Assembly: GCA_031761405.1 (NCBI GenBank) | Contig: JASEVX010000111.1 | Location: 7,501-71,500, forward strand | DNA: 64,000 nt | Direction: 5' to 3' | DNA from: Serripes groenlandicus | Lineage: Eukaryota > Mollusca > Bivalvia > Cardiida > Cardiidae | In this document: positions 32,645 to 43,787 of the stretch, piece by piece | Layout of the letters: each line of letters opens with the position of its first letter | Numbering within the stretch: position 1 is the stretch's first letter | The notes under the pieces: generated by a model | What the model saw: only the letters and a program-made list of their open reading frames with translations | Database searches by the model: none | What the model was told of the DNA's origin: nothing | Position numbers and translations under genes: made by a program

Positions 32645-32895
32645 TGGGTTCATCTTTTAGACGAAGCTTGTATGTAACCTTTTCCATGTTTACGACTCTA
32701 TAACAATCAACATTGTGGGAAAAGAAGAATTACGGATAAAAATGTCAACGTTTTTTGTAATCTTTCCCAAGCAATCGACTTCTTATATATCAACAGTATG
32801 GGTTCATCTTTTATAGACGGAGCTTGTATGCAGCCTTTTCCATATTTTTGACTATAACAATCAAAATTGTGGGAAAAGAAGAACTACGGTGAATA
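32645..32895. repeat. About 160-bp direct duplication
   Basis: TATGGGTTCATCTTTTAGAC through AACATTGTGGGAAAAGAAGA recurs about 158 bp later, with small differences. Confidence 0.75.
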
Positions 32896-33007
<112 letters not shown>

Positions 33008-33009
33008 AG

Positions 33010-33599
33010 GGAGAGAATTAATAAATATAACCGGTTTTTGCATACTCGATGTTGCCATCCGGCGCAACTGTCATGTACCATGTTGCGTGCATTCGTTCAC
33101 TGACCCTACTGGAACATGGATACAAATAGCGTAACAAACAGAGGTTTAACTAAAGACAAACATGAACTCTTTAATTCACAAGTTGTTTTTAATAAGCATT
33201 AAACATGTATGATTAAAGCCGACTGTCTGTCCAATCAATAGAAAACATTTATTTTATTAATAATTAATTACAACAAAACACAATTAGAAGTATGCCGTCA
33301 CTCATTTACGTAACAATTGAGTTCATACAGTCGACACACAAGTCGGCAAACAGTTAATTGAAATAAATTGCAATAAAAAATATAACTGAAAATGTTATGA
33401 CAAAAAACATTAGCAAGGTAACGAATAAATAAAACCATCTTATCGAGGAAATTTAATTTTTTCTGGAACACATGTTTTTTTCAAGTTGCCTACTTACAAA
33501 TCCTATTCTATTTTGTTCTGTAATGAATAACAACAATACTATTAACTTATTAATATAAGAACACATTGGACAATAAATCGTAAGTGATATTTATTAATT
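33010..33599. other. AT-rich sequence, nothing recognised
   Basis: No exon-like frame and no repeat shared with other parts of the window. Confidence 0.4.
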
Positions 33600-35001
33600 A
33601 TGTCTCCCCCATTACATGGGGGTGACATATTGTTTTTGCCCGTTCCGTCCGTCCTTCCGTCTGTCACACTTGTTTCCATTCAATAACTGAAGAACGCTTG
33701 AGCGTAGGAGCTTCATACTTGGTATGCAGGTTGGTCATGACCAGTAGCTGACCCCCATTGATTTTGATAACAGAAGGTCAAAGGTCAAGGTCATGGTGAC
33801 ATTGTGAGGTAAAAAATGGTTTCCGCTCAATAGCTGAAGAACGCTTTGGCTGAGGAACTCCATACTTGGTATGCAGGTTGGCCATACCTAGTAGAAGACC
33901 CCTATTGATTTTGAGGTCAGAACCTCTAAAGTCAAGGTCACAGTGACCATGAGCTTGAAAGGTCACAGTGACAATGAGCTGATAAATAGTTTTTGCTTGG
34001 GCCCAGGAACTTCATGTGCAGGTTGGTCACCACCAGCAAATGACCCCTATTAATTTTAAGGTCACTAGGTCAAAGGTCAAGGTCACAGTGGTCAAGGTCA
34101 CATCTGTCACACTTGTTTCCGCTCAATAACTGAAGAACGCTTGGGCATAGGATATTCATACTTGGTATGCAGGTTGGTCATGACTAGTAGATGACTCCTA
34201 TTGATTTTGATGTCAAAAGGTCAAAGGTCATGGTGACCTTGTGAGGTAAAAAATGGTTTTCGCTCAATAACTGAAGAAAGCTTGGGCCGAGGAACTCCAT
34301 ACTTGGTATGCAGGTTGGCCATGCCCAGTAGAAGACCCTATTAATTTTGAGGTCAAAGTCAAGGTCACAGTGACCTTGAGCTGAAAGGTCACAGTGACAA
34401 TGAGCTGAAACATTGTTTTTGCTTAATAACTGTAGAATGCTTTGGCCATGGAAGTTAATACTTGGTGTGCAGGTTGGTCACCACCAGTAGATGACCCCTA
34501 TTGATTTTGAGGTCACTAGCTTAAAGGTCAAGGTTATGGTAACCTTCAGCTGAAAAATGGTTTCCTCTCAATAACTAAAGAATGCTTATGTTGAGGAACT
34601 TCATACCTGGTGTGCAGGTTGGTCCTAACCAGTAAATGACCTTTATTGAATTTGTTTGATTTTGAGGTCACAAGGTCAAATATCGAAGGTCACGGTAACC
34701 TTCAGCTGAAAAATGTGTTTTACTCAATAACTCGAGAAAGCTTATACCCAGGAACTTCATACTTGGTGTGCAGCTTGGTCCTAACATTTAGATGACCCCT
34801 ATTGATTTTGAGGTCACTAGGTCAAAGACCAAGGTCATGGTAACCCTCAGCTGAAAAATGGTTTCCGCTCAACAACTGAGGATTGTCACTGTTGCTTCAT
34901 CTCCAGTCCAAAACTAACATATTCATCTCCATCATTTCTTTTCCTCCCCTACGACCACACAAATGGGGAGACAAGCGCTTTTTCAAAAAAGCAATCTCTA
35001 G
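33600..35001 (+). mobile_element. Helitron-like non-autonomous element with tandem core
   Basis: Starts TGTCTCCCCCATTACATGGG (a dyad) and ends ATGGGGAGACAAGCGCTTTT, then TCAAAAAAGC (hairpin GCTTTTT-C-AAAAAAGC) and nine bases later CTAG. A hairpin about ten bases before CTRR is the classic Helitron 3' end. GTCTCCCC/GGGGAGAC are inverted ends. The core is about eight units of 145-150 bp with CTTGGTATGCAGGTTGGTCA and AAGGTCAAAGGTCAAGGTCA. No Rep/helicase is present. Confidence 0.6.
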
Positions 35002-35149
35002 TTTACTTTATAACAATGATAAGATATAGCTTCTTAGTATATATTACATGTATATAAGACATTATAATCCTTCTTATTTATAAGTTAGACGAAATATCTA
35101 CCCCGTTTACTCTACAGTATCAGTTAGACGAAATCTCCAACATCCTTTA

Positions 35150-35865
35150 TAACCTGCGAGCCACAGTGGATGGTCAGCCAGACGCCGGTCTGTCCGCGGT
35201 CAATATCCGTCCGATTTCCGGTCGGGCTCTGAGCGGCGAATTTGGCCCGGCGCTCGCCTGATATGTATGATACTCAGCAGGGTCGGGTGTCGTAGGGGTG
35301 GAGGGAGTCGGGAGGCCCCGCTAAATCCGCCACGGCATTTGACACGCAACTTCTTTGTTTATATAACTTGTAATACGTGTCACTTAAATAAAATATAAAA
35401 CTACTACTACTATACTCCGTTGACATATTACTTACGTTTTCATTGACTTGTAAGACGCTTCTTACAACCTGTGTATATTCTGATAAGATGGTTTAGATGT
35501 ACAAGCTGAGATGACTTTTTCCCGGTCAGAAAAAACAACTTGGGGCTTTTCCAAATGGACTGACTCTTATATCAACTATATCCCGACTGCCGAGTATTTA
35601 AGTATATGATTGTAATGAAGTATCACAATTGGTATTGCTCAATCAGAACCTTTCTTCGGCTTAATTGAAGCTTTACCCTGTGTTCAACAATATTTCAGTT
35701 ATAAACAATAAGCACACTAATACATCAGTCAATGTTGACTCTCCAATACTGAGCTAGGAAATATGCCTTGTTCAAGGGGACTCGACTATGATTGCAAACA
35801 CAACCGATCTGAAATTCAGGATGTTTTCTCAAATATTAACATTTCTGGGAGAAAGAAAGCAAGAT
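35150..35865. other. GC-rich patch and low-copy sequence
   Basis: 35150-35340 is notably CpG-rich (CCGGTCTGTCCGCGG, GGCCCGGCGCTCGCC) beside the 57-bp inverted end. The rest is AT-rich. I recognise no gene. Confidence 0.4.
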
Positions 35866-36179
35866 CATGGGTAGGTATATATTCCAGAGTGTAACATTGA
35901 ATTACTGAAGCATTCTCGATGCATATGTGATGTACATTCTTGATAATTTGACCTGACGTGCAAAGTGAACGAATGGATAGCGTGTACCGACGGGTTGCTA
36001 AAACGGAATGGGCACTTAATATATTTTATATAATACATGACACCTCTTTTTATTGGATTTTTCAAAGGTATATATATGTATCACCTGGGAAAATGAAAAA
36101 AAGTGTTAATTGGACGATTAAAATATTGTTGATTAACATTGAAATAGAGAAGTAACCCCTTTTCTATAGCCTGACCTTA

Positions 36180-36380
36180 AAGAAATGAGCGGTGCGCCAC
36201 GAAAACCATCCTTAGCTTGATATATACATGTATGGAAGAAAACATCTGCCTGTGCACCGTCCTAAAGGATCCAAGTTTATGGGCGAACAGTACAGAGCCA
36301 GATCAGACTGCGCGGTTGCGATTACTGATCTGGATCTACATTTGTCGCAAGTGCCTTACAGAGGGTTTTGAGAGCGCCGT
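36180..36380. repeat. GAGCGGTGC / CAGATCAGACTGCGCGG repeat
   Basis: ATGAGCGGTGCGCCACGAAA followed about 120 bp later by CCAGATCAGACTGCGCGG, CTGATCTGGATC and TTTGTCGCAAGTGCC. The second phrase recurs at 39644-39690 (AGATCAAACTGCACGGATGC). This resembles a widespread bivalve repeat that I know only from memory. The first phrase resembles the 53-bp satellite unit at 39 kb. Confidence 0.55.
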
Positions 36381-36609
36381 GCATACGGGCCATGTTACAC
36401 AAAGAAATCATTATTACGGACTTTGCAACAAGCCACAATCAAGATAAACCTTTGCCTTCCCGCAGTGTTGTTAGGACTTTCCCTGTTCGCTCTCTTGTCC
36501 CACTACAACCGATCGTTGAAGAATGCAATCTGACCGTAATGGTAATAGATTTCAAAACCTCCGAATTGTTGGCATTCACAATGATGTCAATCAATCTAAG
36601 TCATGAATA

Positions 36610-36690
36610 TAAGCGAACTGTTGCTGCAATATAACTGAAATAATGTTGAAAACAACGTTAAACCCTAATTTATTCAACACTACATGTATA
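36610..36690 (+). repeat. SINE 3' tail fragment
   Basis: GCTGCAATATAACTGAAATA, ATGTTGAAAACAACGTTAAA and CCCTAATTTATTCAA match the 3' tail of the tRNA-SINE family. No head is visible upstream. Confidence 0.55.
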
Positions 36691-36830
36691 TGTCCAATCG
36701 TCCCTGGTTCATTGTATTGGATAAATATATAAGTTCAACACATGCAGGATATGTATCTACTTTTATTAAAATGAAAGATCTTTGAGTTGTAACAATAGTT
36801 TGATCAAGAAAATAAACAATTTTAGATTAA

Positions 36831-37017
36831 CCCTTTCCCTCATATAGACGCTTCCTGACGTATCTGCATCAGACAGCTTTTTGAAAACATAGTGACAAAA
36901 GAAGAAATTGCACAAAACGTCAATTCAATTATGGAGATTTTCTATGTTTTGACAAACACAATACGTTCAAAGTCGTCTACTGCAGAATTGTCGTATGAGG
37001 GAAAGTGTTAACTTCGA
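36831..37017. mobile_element. TTAA-flanked MITE
   Basis: CCCTTTCCCTCATATAGACG ... GTATGAGGGAAAGTG with TTAA at 36827-36830 and 37018-37021. Half of the inner hairpin is deleted. Confidence 0.85.
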
Positions 37018-37111
37018 ACTTCGTTATATCGTTATTGTGTTTTATTTTGTCCCACTTACATGTAGACGACATTTGATGAATCTTCAGCAGACAATTTATA
37101 ATCTTTGTTAA

Positions 37112-38235
37112 ACAAGAGGACCATGATGGTCCTATATCGCTCACCTGATTTAATCAAACTTAAACAGTTTTCAGTGTTCTTTCTCCTATATGAGTCTATG
37201 AAAAAAAGTGACCCCCGCAGAGCGTTCATTTTTGACCCCAGGGCTAGAATTTGAACAATCTTGGTAGAGGTCCACTAGATGATGCTACATACCAAATATC
37301 AAAGGCCTGGGGCGTCTACTTTTAGACAAGAAGTTCTTTTAAGTTTTTTCTCTATATGAGTCTATGTAAAACAATAGACCCCAGGGCTATAATTTGAACA
37401 CTCTTTGTAAAGGTCCACTAGATGATGCTACATACCCAATATCAAAGGCCTTGGCCCTCTACTTTTAGACAAAAAGATTTTTTAAGTTTTTCCCCTATAT
37501 GGGTCTATGTAAAACAAGTGACCCCCAGGGAAGGGTCATTTTTTACCCCAGGGCTATAATTTAAACAATCTTGGTAAAGGTTCACTAGATGATGCTACAT
37601 ACCAAATATCAAAGGCATATGGGCCTTCTACTTTTAGACAAGAAGATTTTTAAAGTTTTTGCCCTATATGAGTCTATGTTAAACAAGTGACCCCCGGGGA
37701 GGGGTCATTTTTGACCCCAGGGCTATAATTTGAACAATCTTGGTAGAGGTTCTCTAGATGATGCTACATACCAAATATCAAAGGCATGGGCCTTCTACTT
37801 TTAGACAAAAAGATTTTTAAAGTTTTTCCCTTATATGAGTCTATGTTAAACAAGTGACCCCCGGGGAGGGGTCATTTTTGACCCCAGGGCTATAATTTGA
37901 ACAATCTTGGTAGAGGTCTACTAGATGATGCTACATACCAAATATCAAAGGCCTGGGTCCTCTACTTTTAGACAAGAAGATTTTTTAAGTTTTGGTTAAT
38001 TTCCCCTTTTTTGTTGCCATGGCAGCCAAAGTTCTGCATGGAATAGAATTTTTTGAACAAGTTTGAAAAAGATCCACCCAAGGAACATTCCTGTAAAATT
38101 ATTTTGAATTTGGTTAATTGGTGTAGGAGGAGAAGTCGTTTGTAGGAAAATGTGAACGGACGGACGACGACGATGACGACGGAGACGGATGGTGAGCGAT
38201 CACAAAAGCTCACCTTGCACTTCGTGAGCTAAAAA
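37112..38235 (+). mobile_element. Tandem-repeat element, GACCCC family
   Basis: 5' ACAAGAGGACCATGATGGTC (dyad) then ATCGCTCACCTGA. Five units of 138-169 bp with TGACCCCCGGGGAGGGGTCA (palindromic), CTAGATGATGCTACATACC and CTACTTTTAGACAAGAAG. Unique 3' segment, GACGACGATGACGAC run, shortened hairpin CTCACCTTGCACTTCGTGAG and CTAAAAA. Confidence 0.9.
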
Positions 38236-38483
38236 GACAAAAATGTTAATAACGCGGAATGTTTCCCCTTTTATGTCTCATTTGTTTCAACAACTTTCTA
38301 TCTCTGTGTTAACTCCCTCCCTTCACTTGATTAGTACATAGCAAAGTAATCACGGCATATGTCAATGGAAGACACACTGTAAATATGTATTTAAACACAT
38401 TGCAACTTAATTGTAAAATGGACAATTAAATGCACCTACATGTAACTTGGATACTACAAGAAACAAAGTAAGCAAAATGAGAC
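38236..38483. other. Low-copy AT-rich sequence
   Basis: No gene or repeat recognised. Confidence 0.4.
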
Positions 38484-38822
38484 TAGTACGAAAGACCAAT
38501 GGTGACTTCCAAACTTCATACTTCATAGATAATTTGTTTGAAGTGTAAAGTTTGAAGTCTGAAGTCGGAAGTTTGAAATTCAGACTTCATAGATAATATG
38601 TTTGAAGTGTGAAGTCTGAATTTCATACTTCACGCTTCAAACTTCAGACTTCAACTTCACAATTCAAATATAGTATCTATGAAGTGTGAAGTATGAATTT
38701 CAAATTTCAAACTTCACACATATTATCTATGAAGTGTGAGGTCTGAAATGTGAAGTCCGAAGTGTGAAGTGTGAAGTTTGAAATGTGAAGTTTGGAAGTC
38801 TCCATCGGTCTTTCATAGTATA
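38484..38822. mobile_element. Foldback MITE built from GAAGTNTGAA units
   Basis: Ends GTACGAAAGACCAATGGTGA and TCTCCATCGGTCTTTCATAG are inverted, as are the adjacent CTTCCAAACTTCA / TGAAGTTTGGAAG. The interior is a low-complexity mix of TGAAGTGTGAAGTCTGAA and its complement around ATAGATAATATGTTTG. A TA target (mariner type) fits both borders but is not proven. Confidence 0.65.
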
Positions 38823-38863
38823 GGCGGATGTACTTTTGATAAATATATCGGCGGTGTTCCATG

Positions 38864-39512
38864 AGAACCAACTTAAACATAATTAATACTCATTAAGACA
38901 AGAGCGGTACCCGAGGAAAACCAACAGAAATGTAATTAATACACATTAAGACATGACATGCTCCAGGAAAACCAACCTAAATGTAATTAATACACATTTA
39001 GATATGAGCGGTGCTTCAGGAAAACCAACCTAAATGCAATAAATACACATTTACATATGAGCGGTGCTTCAGGAATACCAACCTAAATGTAATAAATACA
39101 CATTTAGATATGAGCGGTGCTTCAGGAAAACCAACCTAAACACAATAAATACACATTTAGATATGGGCGGTGCTCCAGAAAAACCAACCTAAACACAATA
39201 AATACACATTTAGGTACGAGCGGTGCTTCAGGAAACCAACCTAAATGTAATAAATACACATTTAGATATGAGCGGTGCTTCAGGAAAACCAACCTAAATG
39301 CAATAAATACACATTTAGATATGGGCGGTGCTCCAGAAAAACCAACCTAAATGTAATTAATACACATTTAGATACGAGCGGTGCTTCAGGAAACCAACCT
39401 AAATGTAATAAATACACATTTAGATATGAGCGGTGCTCCAGGAAAACCAACCTAAATGTAATAAATACACATTTACATATGAGCGGTGCTTCAAGAAAAC
39501 CAACATTAACGT
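38864..39512 (+). repeat. 53-bp satellite
   Basis: About twelve units with GAGCGGTGCTTCAGGAAAAC, CAACCTAAATGTAATAAATA and CACATTTAGATAT, period 52-53 bp. The first three units are more diverged, the middle most alike. As 53 is not a multiple of three, open frames across it rotate through all three readings and are not genes. Confidence 0.92.
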
Positions 39513-39785
39513 TATTATCACATGTGTGTTAATAAAAAGACCTGTGTGCGCATCCATGCTTAGGATACAAACTAGTACTGCGTTTAAACACAACACAGAT
39601 TCGTGTAATAATTCTATGACTTATTGACAAACTGTGCAGAGCAAGATCAAACTGCACGGATGCGCTGATTTATTTTGATATACACTGGTCGCAAGTGCCG
39701 TATTTTTTGTATTTTTCACAGAACGCTACCCATATAATCACCCCTGCGTTTAAAGGAATACTTAAAATGTTGACTATTTTCTTAA

Positions 39786-39951
39786 CCTTTTCCGATATTA
39801 CGCTTTAGTATACCTCTGCAGCAATTTCTTCTATTGCCACTATGTTTTAAACTCTATTCAATAAGTGTTCTTTCATTTATAGAGATTTTCCATATGTTTG
39901 ACTAAATATTTTCACTGTCGTCTTCTGCAGATTGCTTGTATGGGGGATGAG
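39786..39951. mobile_element. TTAA-flanked MITE
   Basis: CTTTTCCGATATTACGC ... TGTATGGGGGATGAG with TTAA at 39782-39785 and 39952-39955; diverged ends. Confidence 0.7.
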
Positions 39952-39991
39952 TTAACTTTTACCCTATATATAATAGTTCAATTAGATCACC

Positions 39992-40291
39992 TTGAAAACA
40001 CACACAGAAGGAATACTAATATATAGGGATTTGATAGTTTTCATTGTAACAACTATTGTTGCAAAATTGGAAGATGTTCCTTTAGAGCAATGTCTTCTTA
40101 AACAAGAATGGTTCCAAAATCGTCTTATACAGGGGAATATATCACTATGGTCAAACTACGACAAATGTATCCGCGGCCATGCTGATGTTAAGCCAACTAG
40201 TCCCTTAAAATGCCTTTGTTTGCATAGAAATGAGTGTATACCTTCACCAGAATGCATTGAATATATGACATTGAGTTCAAATTCATTGTAA
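39992..40291 (+). CDS. Open frame of unknown origin, possible receptor exon
   Basis: A 99-codon frame with mixed composition, not made of repeats: EDVPLEQCLLKQEWFQNRL, GNISLWSNYDKCIRG, KCLCLHRNECIPSPECIEY. The G-x(4)-WSNYDKC phrase resembles the end of the hormone-receptor domain of secretin/calcitonin-type GPCRs (WSNYT-x-C), but only over about ten residues. No clear splice sites frame it. It could also be a chance frame or a transposon remnant. Confidence 0.3.
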   Translation: MKTHTEGILIYRDLIVFIVTTIVAKLEDVPLEQCLLKQEWFQNRLIQGNISLWSNYDKCIRGHADVKPTSPLKCLCLHRNECIPSPECIEYMTLSSNSL

Positions 40292-41010
40292 ATATTGGTA
40301 GGATACATTTGAAATGATTGATTTGATCATCTTTAGTATTTTGACCTTGTTTGAAAGAGAAAGTAGAGAATGTGAAAAAACAGTTTTGTCCCAACCCGAT
40401 TTCGTCCAAAATGACGATAACCACTTTCTTGCATAATGCATTTTCTTTTATGATTTAAAGATTAGAGGTAACTCTTTTCAATGATATAGGGTGTTCTACC
40501 TGGGAAACGCTTAGAAAGTGTGATAATTGACGGTTGAAACTGCTTGATTTGCATGAAAACAAAGAAGGACCTTTTTTGGTTTACTGTGACCTTATCGGAG
40601 AAATGACAATAACAACTCTAATCAGACTCTAATCAGACCACTCTATGACTTTCAGTCCTCTTCTACAAGTTTACGCCATGTTTTAGTTCAACTAATGAAA
40701 TCAGGAATTGCATGTACTTCTTATTATCATTTCCCATTTTTACTCAACCTATCCATATACTGTTAGCTTTGTTTTTAGAACCAGACATTAACTTCGCTTA
40801 AAAAGCAAACACTCTTATATATCTGGTTATAGGTCGTCCCAAATTACCCTTTGCCAATCAAATTTGTGCTAACAAAATCAATAGATATTATCAGGGGAGA
40901 TAACACATGTAAATGGACGGGATAGAAAAGCGTTGATGGCCGAGCGTTGGTTGTATCTTGCGATTTCATTGGACAACATAATATAAATATATATATAAGG
41001 TCAATTTGAG
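40292..41010. other. Low-copy sequence, nothing firm
   Basis: Non-repetitive apart from AATGAAATCAGGAATTGCAT (40696), which resembles a phrase in the 149-bp duplication (41278). No exon is recognised. Confidence 0.4.
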
Positions 41011-41307
41011 ACGAACTTTAGATCCAATGTACACACAGAGAAGTATGTTGGTCTTATTTTTTATTTAAAATTAAGACTTTTAGTACTCTTGTGCAAGTCA
41101 ACGTTATATTTTAACAAATGAATTTCAAAATGAAATCAGGAATTTCATGTACAATTTTGACGAACTTTAGATCCAATGTACACACAGAAAAGTATGTTGG
41201 TCTTATTTTTTATTTAAAATTAAGACTTTTAGTACTCTTGTGCAAGTCCACGTTATATTTTAACAAATGAATTTCAAAATGAAATCAGGAATTTCATGTA
41301 CAATTTT
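41011..41307. repeat. 149-bp tandem duplication in the receptor 3' flank
   Basis: ACGAACTTTAGATCCAATGT through ATTTCATGTACAATTTTG occurs at 41011 and again at 41160, nearly identical. It lies just downstream (minus strand) of the receptor stop codon. Confidence 0.92.
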
Positions 41308-41362
41308 GACTTACACCCCCGATCTATTTCGTTTTTAATGACCTGTATTGCAAGTATCTCTG

Positions 41363-41845
41363 TTACCCTGCATATTGAGTGCAAACAATGATCAAACAAA
41401 TCATTGTACAAGCAATCACGAAGAAGATAAAAGTGTACATGAAACATCTATCAAGAATTAAGGCAACTTCCTTCCACGAATAAATCTTTTCAGGATCGCC
41501 TTGAGACAGTCCCTCGCTGTTGTCCGATATTTGCCTGCTAAATGGTCGTAGTTTACCAGAGTATGATGTATTTCCGTTTTCATGGGGGAAGTTATCATCT
41601 ATCAAGAATTAAGGCAACTTCCTTCCACGAATAAATCTTTTCAGGATCACCTTGAGACAGTCCCTCGCTGTTGTCCAATATTTGCCTGCTAAGTGGTCGT
41701 AGTTTACCCGAGTATGATGTATTTCCGTTTTCATGGGGGAAGTTCTTGTCATCATACGTCATATCCAAGCTTGTTGTCGTCAAAACATCAAGGGAATCCT
41801 TTTCTGGTGATACTTTCTTCCTGCTTCGACCAAAACACTTCTGTC
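41363..41845 (-). CDS. Last exon of a Cys-loop (nicotinic-type) receptor subunit
   Basis: Minus strand. Acceptor TTACAG at 41847-41846 (or 5 bp further in, after GACAG). The exon codes the end of the cytoplasmic loop (KCFGRSRKKVSPEKDSLDVL), then ENGNTSYSGKLRPLSRQILD...IYSWKEVALILDR. A W-K-x-V-A-x-I-x-D-R motif followed by a hydrophobic helix (CFMYTFIFFVIACTMICLII) is the amphipathic MA helix and M4 of pentameric receptors. A 151-bp segment of the exon is tandemly duplicated (41596-41746 and 41445-41595). Read straight through, the first copy ends in TGA at the junction and M4 is lost. The second copy plus M4 is open in another frame to TAA at 41363. A possible splice within the duplication restores the frame (see findings). 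Upstream exons were not identified. Confidence 0.65.
41445..41746 (-). repeat. 151-bp tandem duplication within the receptor exon
   Basis: CATCTATCAAGAATTAAGGC starts at 41445 and 41596. The two copies differ at about four to five positions. 151 is not a multiple of three. Confidence 0.92.
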
Positions 41846-41893
41846 CTGTAAGTAGTAATCAATTTTCGATTATAATAGAAACAAACAAATACA

Positions 41894-42150
41894 AAGATGT
41901 GCCATGTAAGAGATTTACCTCTCTCGTTAAAACCATACTTAAACTTCGCTGCAGCAGCAAAACGTTTGTGTCATGTAGATATGATGACTGCCTGTTACAG
42001 AATTACCGTTAGTCAATGATATTGTCGCCTGAATGAACAGGGTAGATAACACACATATATATATATATATATATACGAGAGAGAGAATGTAATTACTGAG
42101 TATTTTGATCAAAATGAAAATCGGACAAGAAGTGTCATATATCAAAATCT
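41894..42150 (-). other. Possible additional receptor exon and TA repeat
   Basis: On the minus strand a segment between TTCTGTAACAG and GAGAG|GTAAAT (about 41910-41998) is open as SSYLHDTNVLLLQRSLSMVL and in phase with the inner acceptor of the next exon. It has no family signature, so this is weak. 42050-42075 is a (TA)n run followed by GAGAGAGAG. Confidence 0.25.
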
Positions 42151-42153
42151 TTT

Positions 42154-43581
42154 ACAAGAGGACCATGATGGTCCTATATCGCTCACCTGATTTTATCAAA
42201 CTTAAAAAGTTTTCAGTGTTCTTTCCCTTATATGAGTCTATGAAAAAAAGTGACCCCCGCCGAGGGGTCATTTTTGACCCCAGGGCTATAATTTGAACAA
42301 TCTTGTTAAACTAGATGATGCTACATACCAAATATCGAAGACCTGGGGCGTCTACTTTTAGACAAGAAGGTTTTTTAAGTTTTTTCTCTATATGAGTCTA
42401 TGTAAAACAATAGACCCCAGGGCTATAATTTGAACACTCTTGGTACAGGCTCACTAGATGATGCTACATACAAATATCAAAGGCATGGGCCTTCTACTTT
42501 TAGACAAAAAGATTTTTAAAGTTTTTCCCCTATATGAGTCTATGTTAAACAAGTGACCCCCGGGGAAGGGTCATTTTTTACCCCAGGGCTATAATTTGAA
42601 CAATCTTGGTAGAGGTTCACTAGATGATGCTACATACCAAATATCAAAGGCATGGGCCTTCTACTTTTAGACAAGAAGATTTTTAAAGTTTTTCCCCTAT
42701 ATGAGTCTATGTTAAACAAGTGACCCCCGGGGAAGGGTCATTTTTTACCCCAGGGCTATAATTTGAACAATCTTGGTAGATGTCCACTAGATGATGCTAC
42801 ATACCAAATATTAAAAGCCTGGGCCCTCTACTCTTAGACAAGAAGATTGTTAAAGGTTTTTCCCTATATGAGTCTATGAACAAGCTCCGCCCCCTGGCGG
42901 CCATGTTTTTCAACGGATCGGAAATATTTGAACAATCTTGTCGTAGGGTGCCCCAAGGAACATTTGTGCAAAATAATTTTCAAATCGGGCCAGTACTTTT
43001 GGACAAGAAGATTTTTAAAGTTTTAACGATGCACATATAAGGAAAACAGGGTCTGCCCTCTGGCGGCCATGTTTTTCAATGGATCGGAAATATTTGAACA
43101 ATCTTGGTAAAGGGTGCCCCAAGGAACATTTGTTCAAAATATTTCTTAAATCGGGCACGTACTTTTGGACAAGAAGATTTTTAAAGTTTTAACAATGCAC
43201 ATATAAGGGAAATAAGCTCCGCCTCCTGGCGGCCATGTTTTTCAACGGATCAAAAATATTTGAACAATCTTGGTAGAAGGTACCCCAAGGAACATTTGTG
43301 CAAAATAATTTTCAAATCGGGCCAGTGCTTTCGGACAAGACGATTTTTTAAGTTTTGGTTAATTTCCCCTTTTTTGTTGCCATGGCAGCCAAAGTTCTGC
43401 ATGGAATAGAATTCTTTGAACAAGTTTGAAAGAGATCCACCCAAGAAACATTCCTGTAAAATTATTTTGAATTTGGTTAATTGGTTTAGGAGGAGAAGTC
43501 GTTTGTAGGAAAATGTGAGCGGACGGACGGCGAGCTATCACAAAAGCTCACCTTGCACTTTGTGCATAGGTGAGCTAAAAA
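42154..43581 (+). mobile_element. Tandem-repeat element, mixed GACCCC and 167-bp units
   Basis: 5' ACAAGAGGACCATGATGGTC and CGCTCACCTGA. Five GACCCC-type units (to 42878), then an abrupt change within CTATGA|ACAAGCTCCGCCCC to about three 167-bp units. Unique 3' segment with TTGCCATGGCAGCCAAAGTT, hairpin CACCTTGCACTTTGTGC, GGTGAGCTAAAAA. One element thus carries two unit types that elsewhere occur separately. Confidence 0.88.
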
Positions 43582-43608
43582 GGAATAATTTATAATTATG
43601 AGCATTTT

Positions 43609-43750
43609 ATCCTTTTCCCATAGTTTTTTCACAAGAGTGTTTGTTGCCTGGTAAAAATTTACAGCATAACTGACAGACAATACAGAAATAATCTCTAATC
43701 TCAAAAGCAGTGGCTGCAGAGGCATAAAATCTTCTATATCAGGGAAAGAT
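43609..43750. repeat. Degenerate TTAA-type MITE
   Basis: TCCTTTTCCCATAG ... ATCAGGGAAAGATTAA, with GTGGCTGCAGAGGCATAAAA before the right end. Confidence 0.55.
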
Positions 43751-43787
43751 TAAATGCTACTGTGATTGACTGAAGGATTTGGGATAA

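Noticed and set aside
36217..36447. 76-codon frame with NSTEPDQTARLRLLIWIYICRKC
   Set aside because: Lies on a dispersed repeat that recurs at 39.64 kb; no protein family recognised.
38864..39512. Regular direct repeats that could suggest a CRISPR array
   Set aside because: The whole 53-bp unit is conserved with no unique spacers, in a eukaryotic context; it is a satellite.
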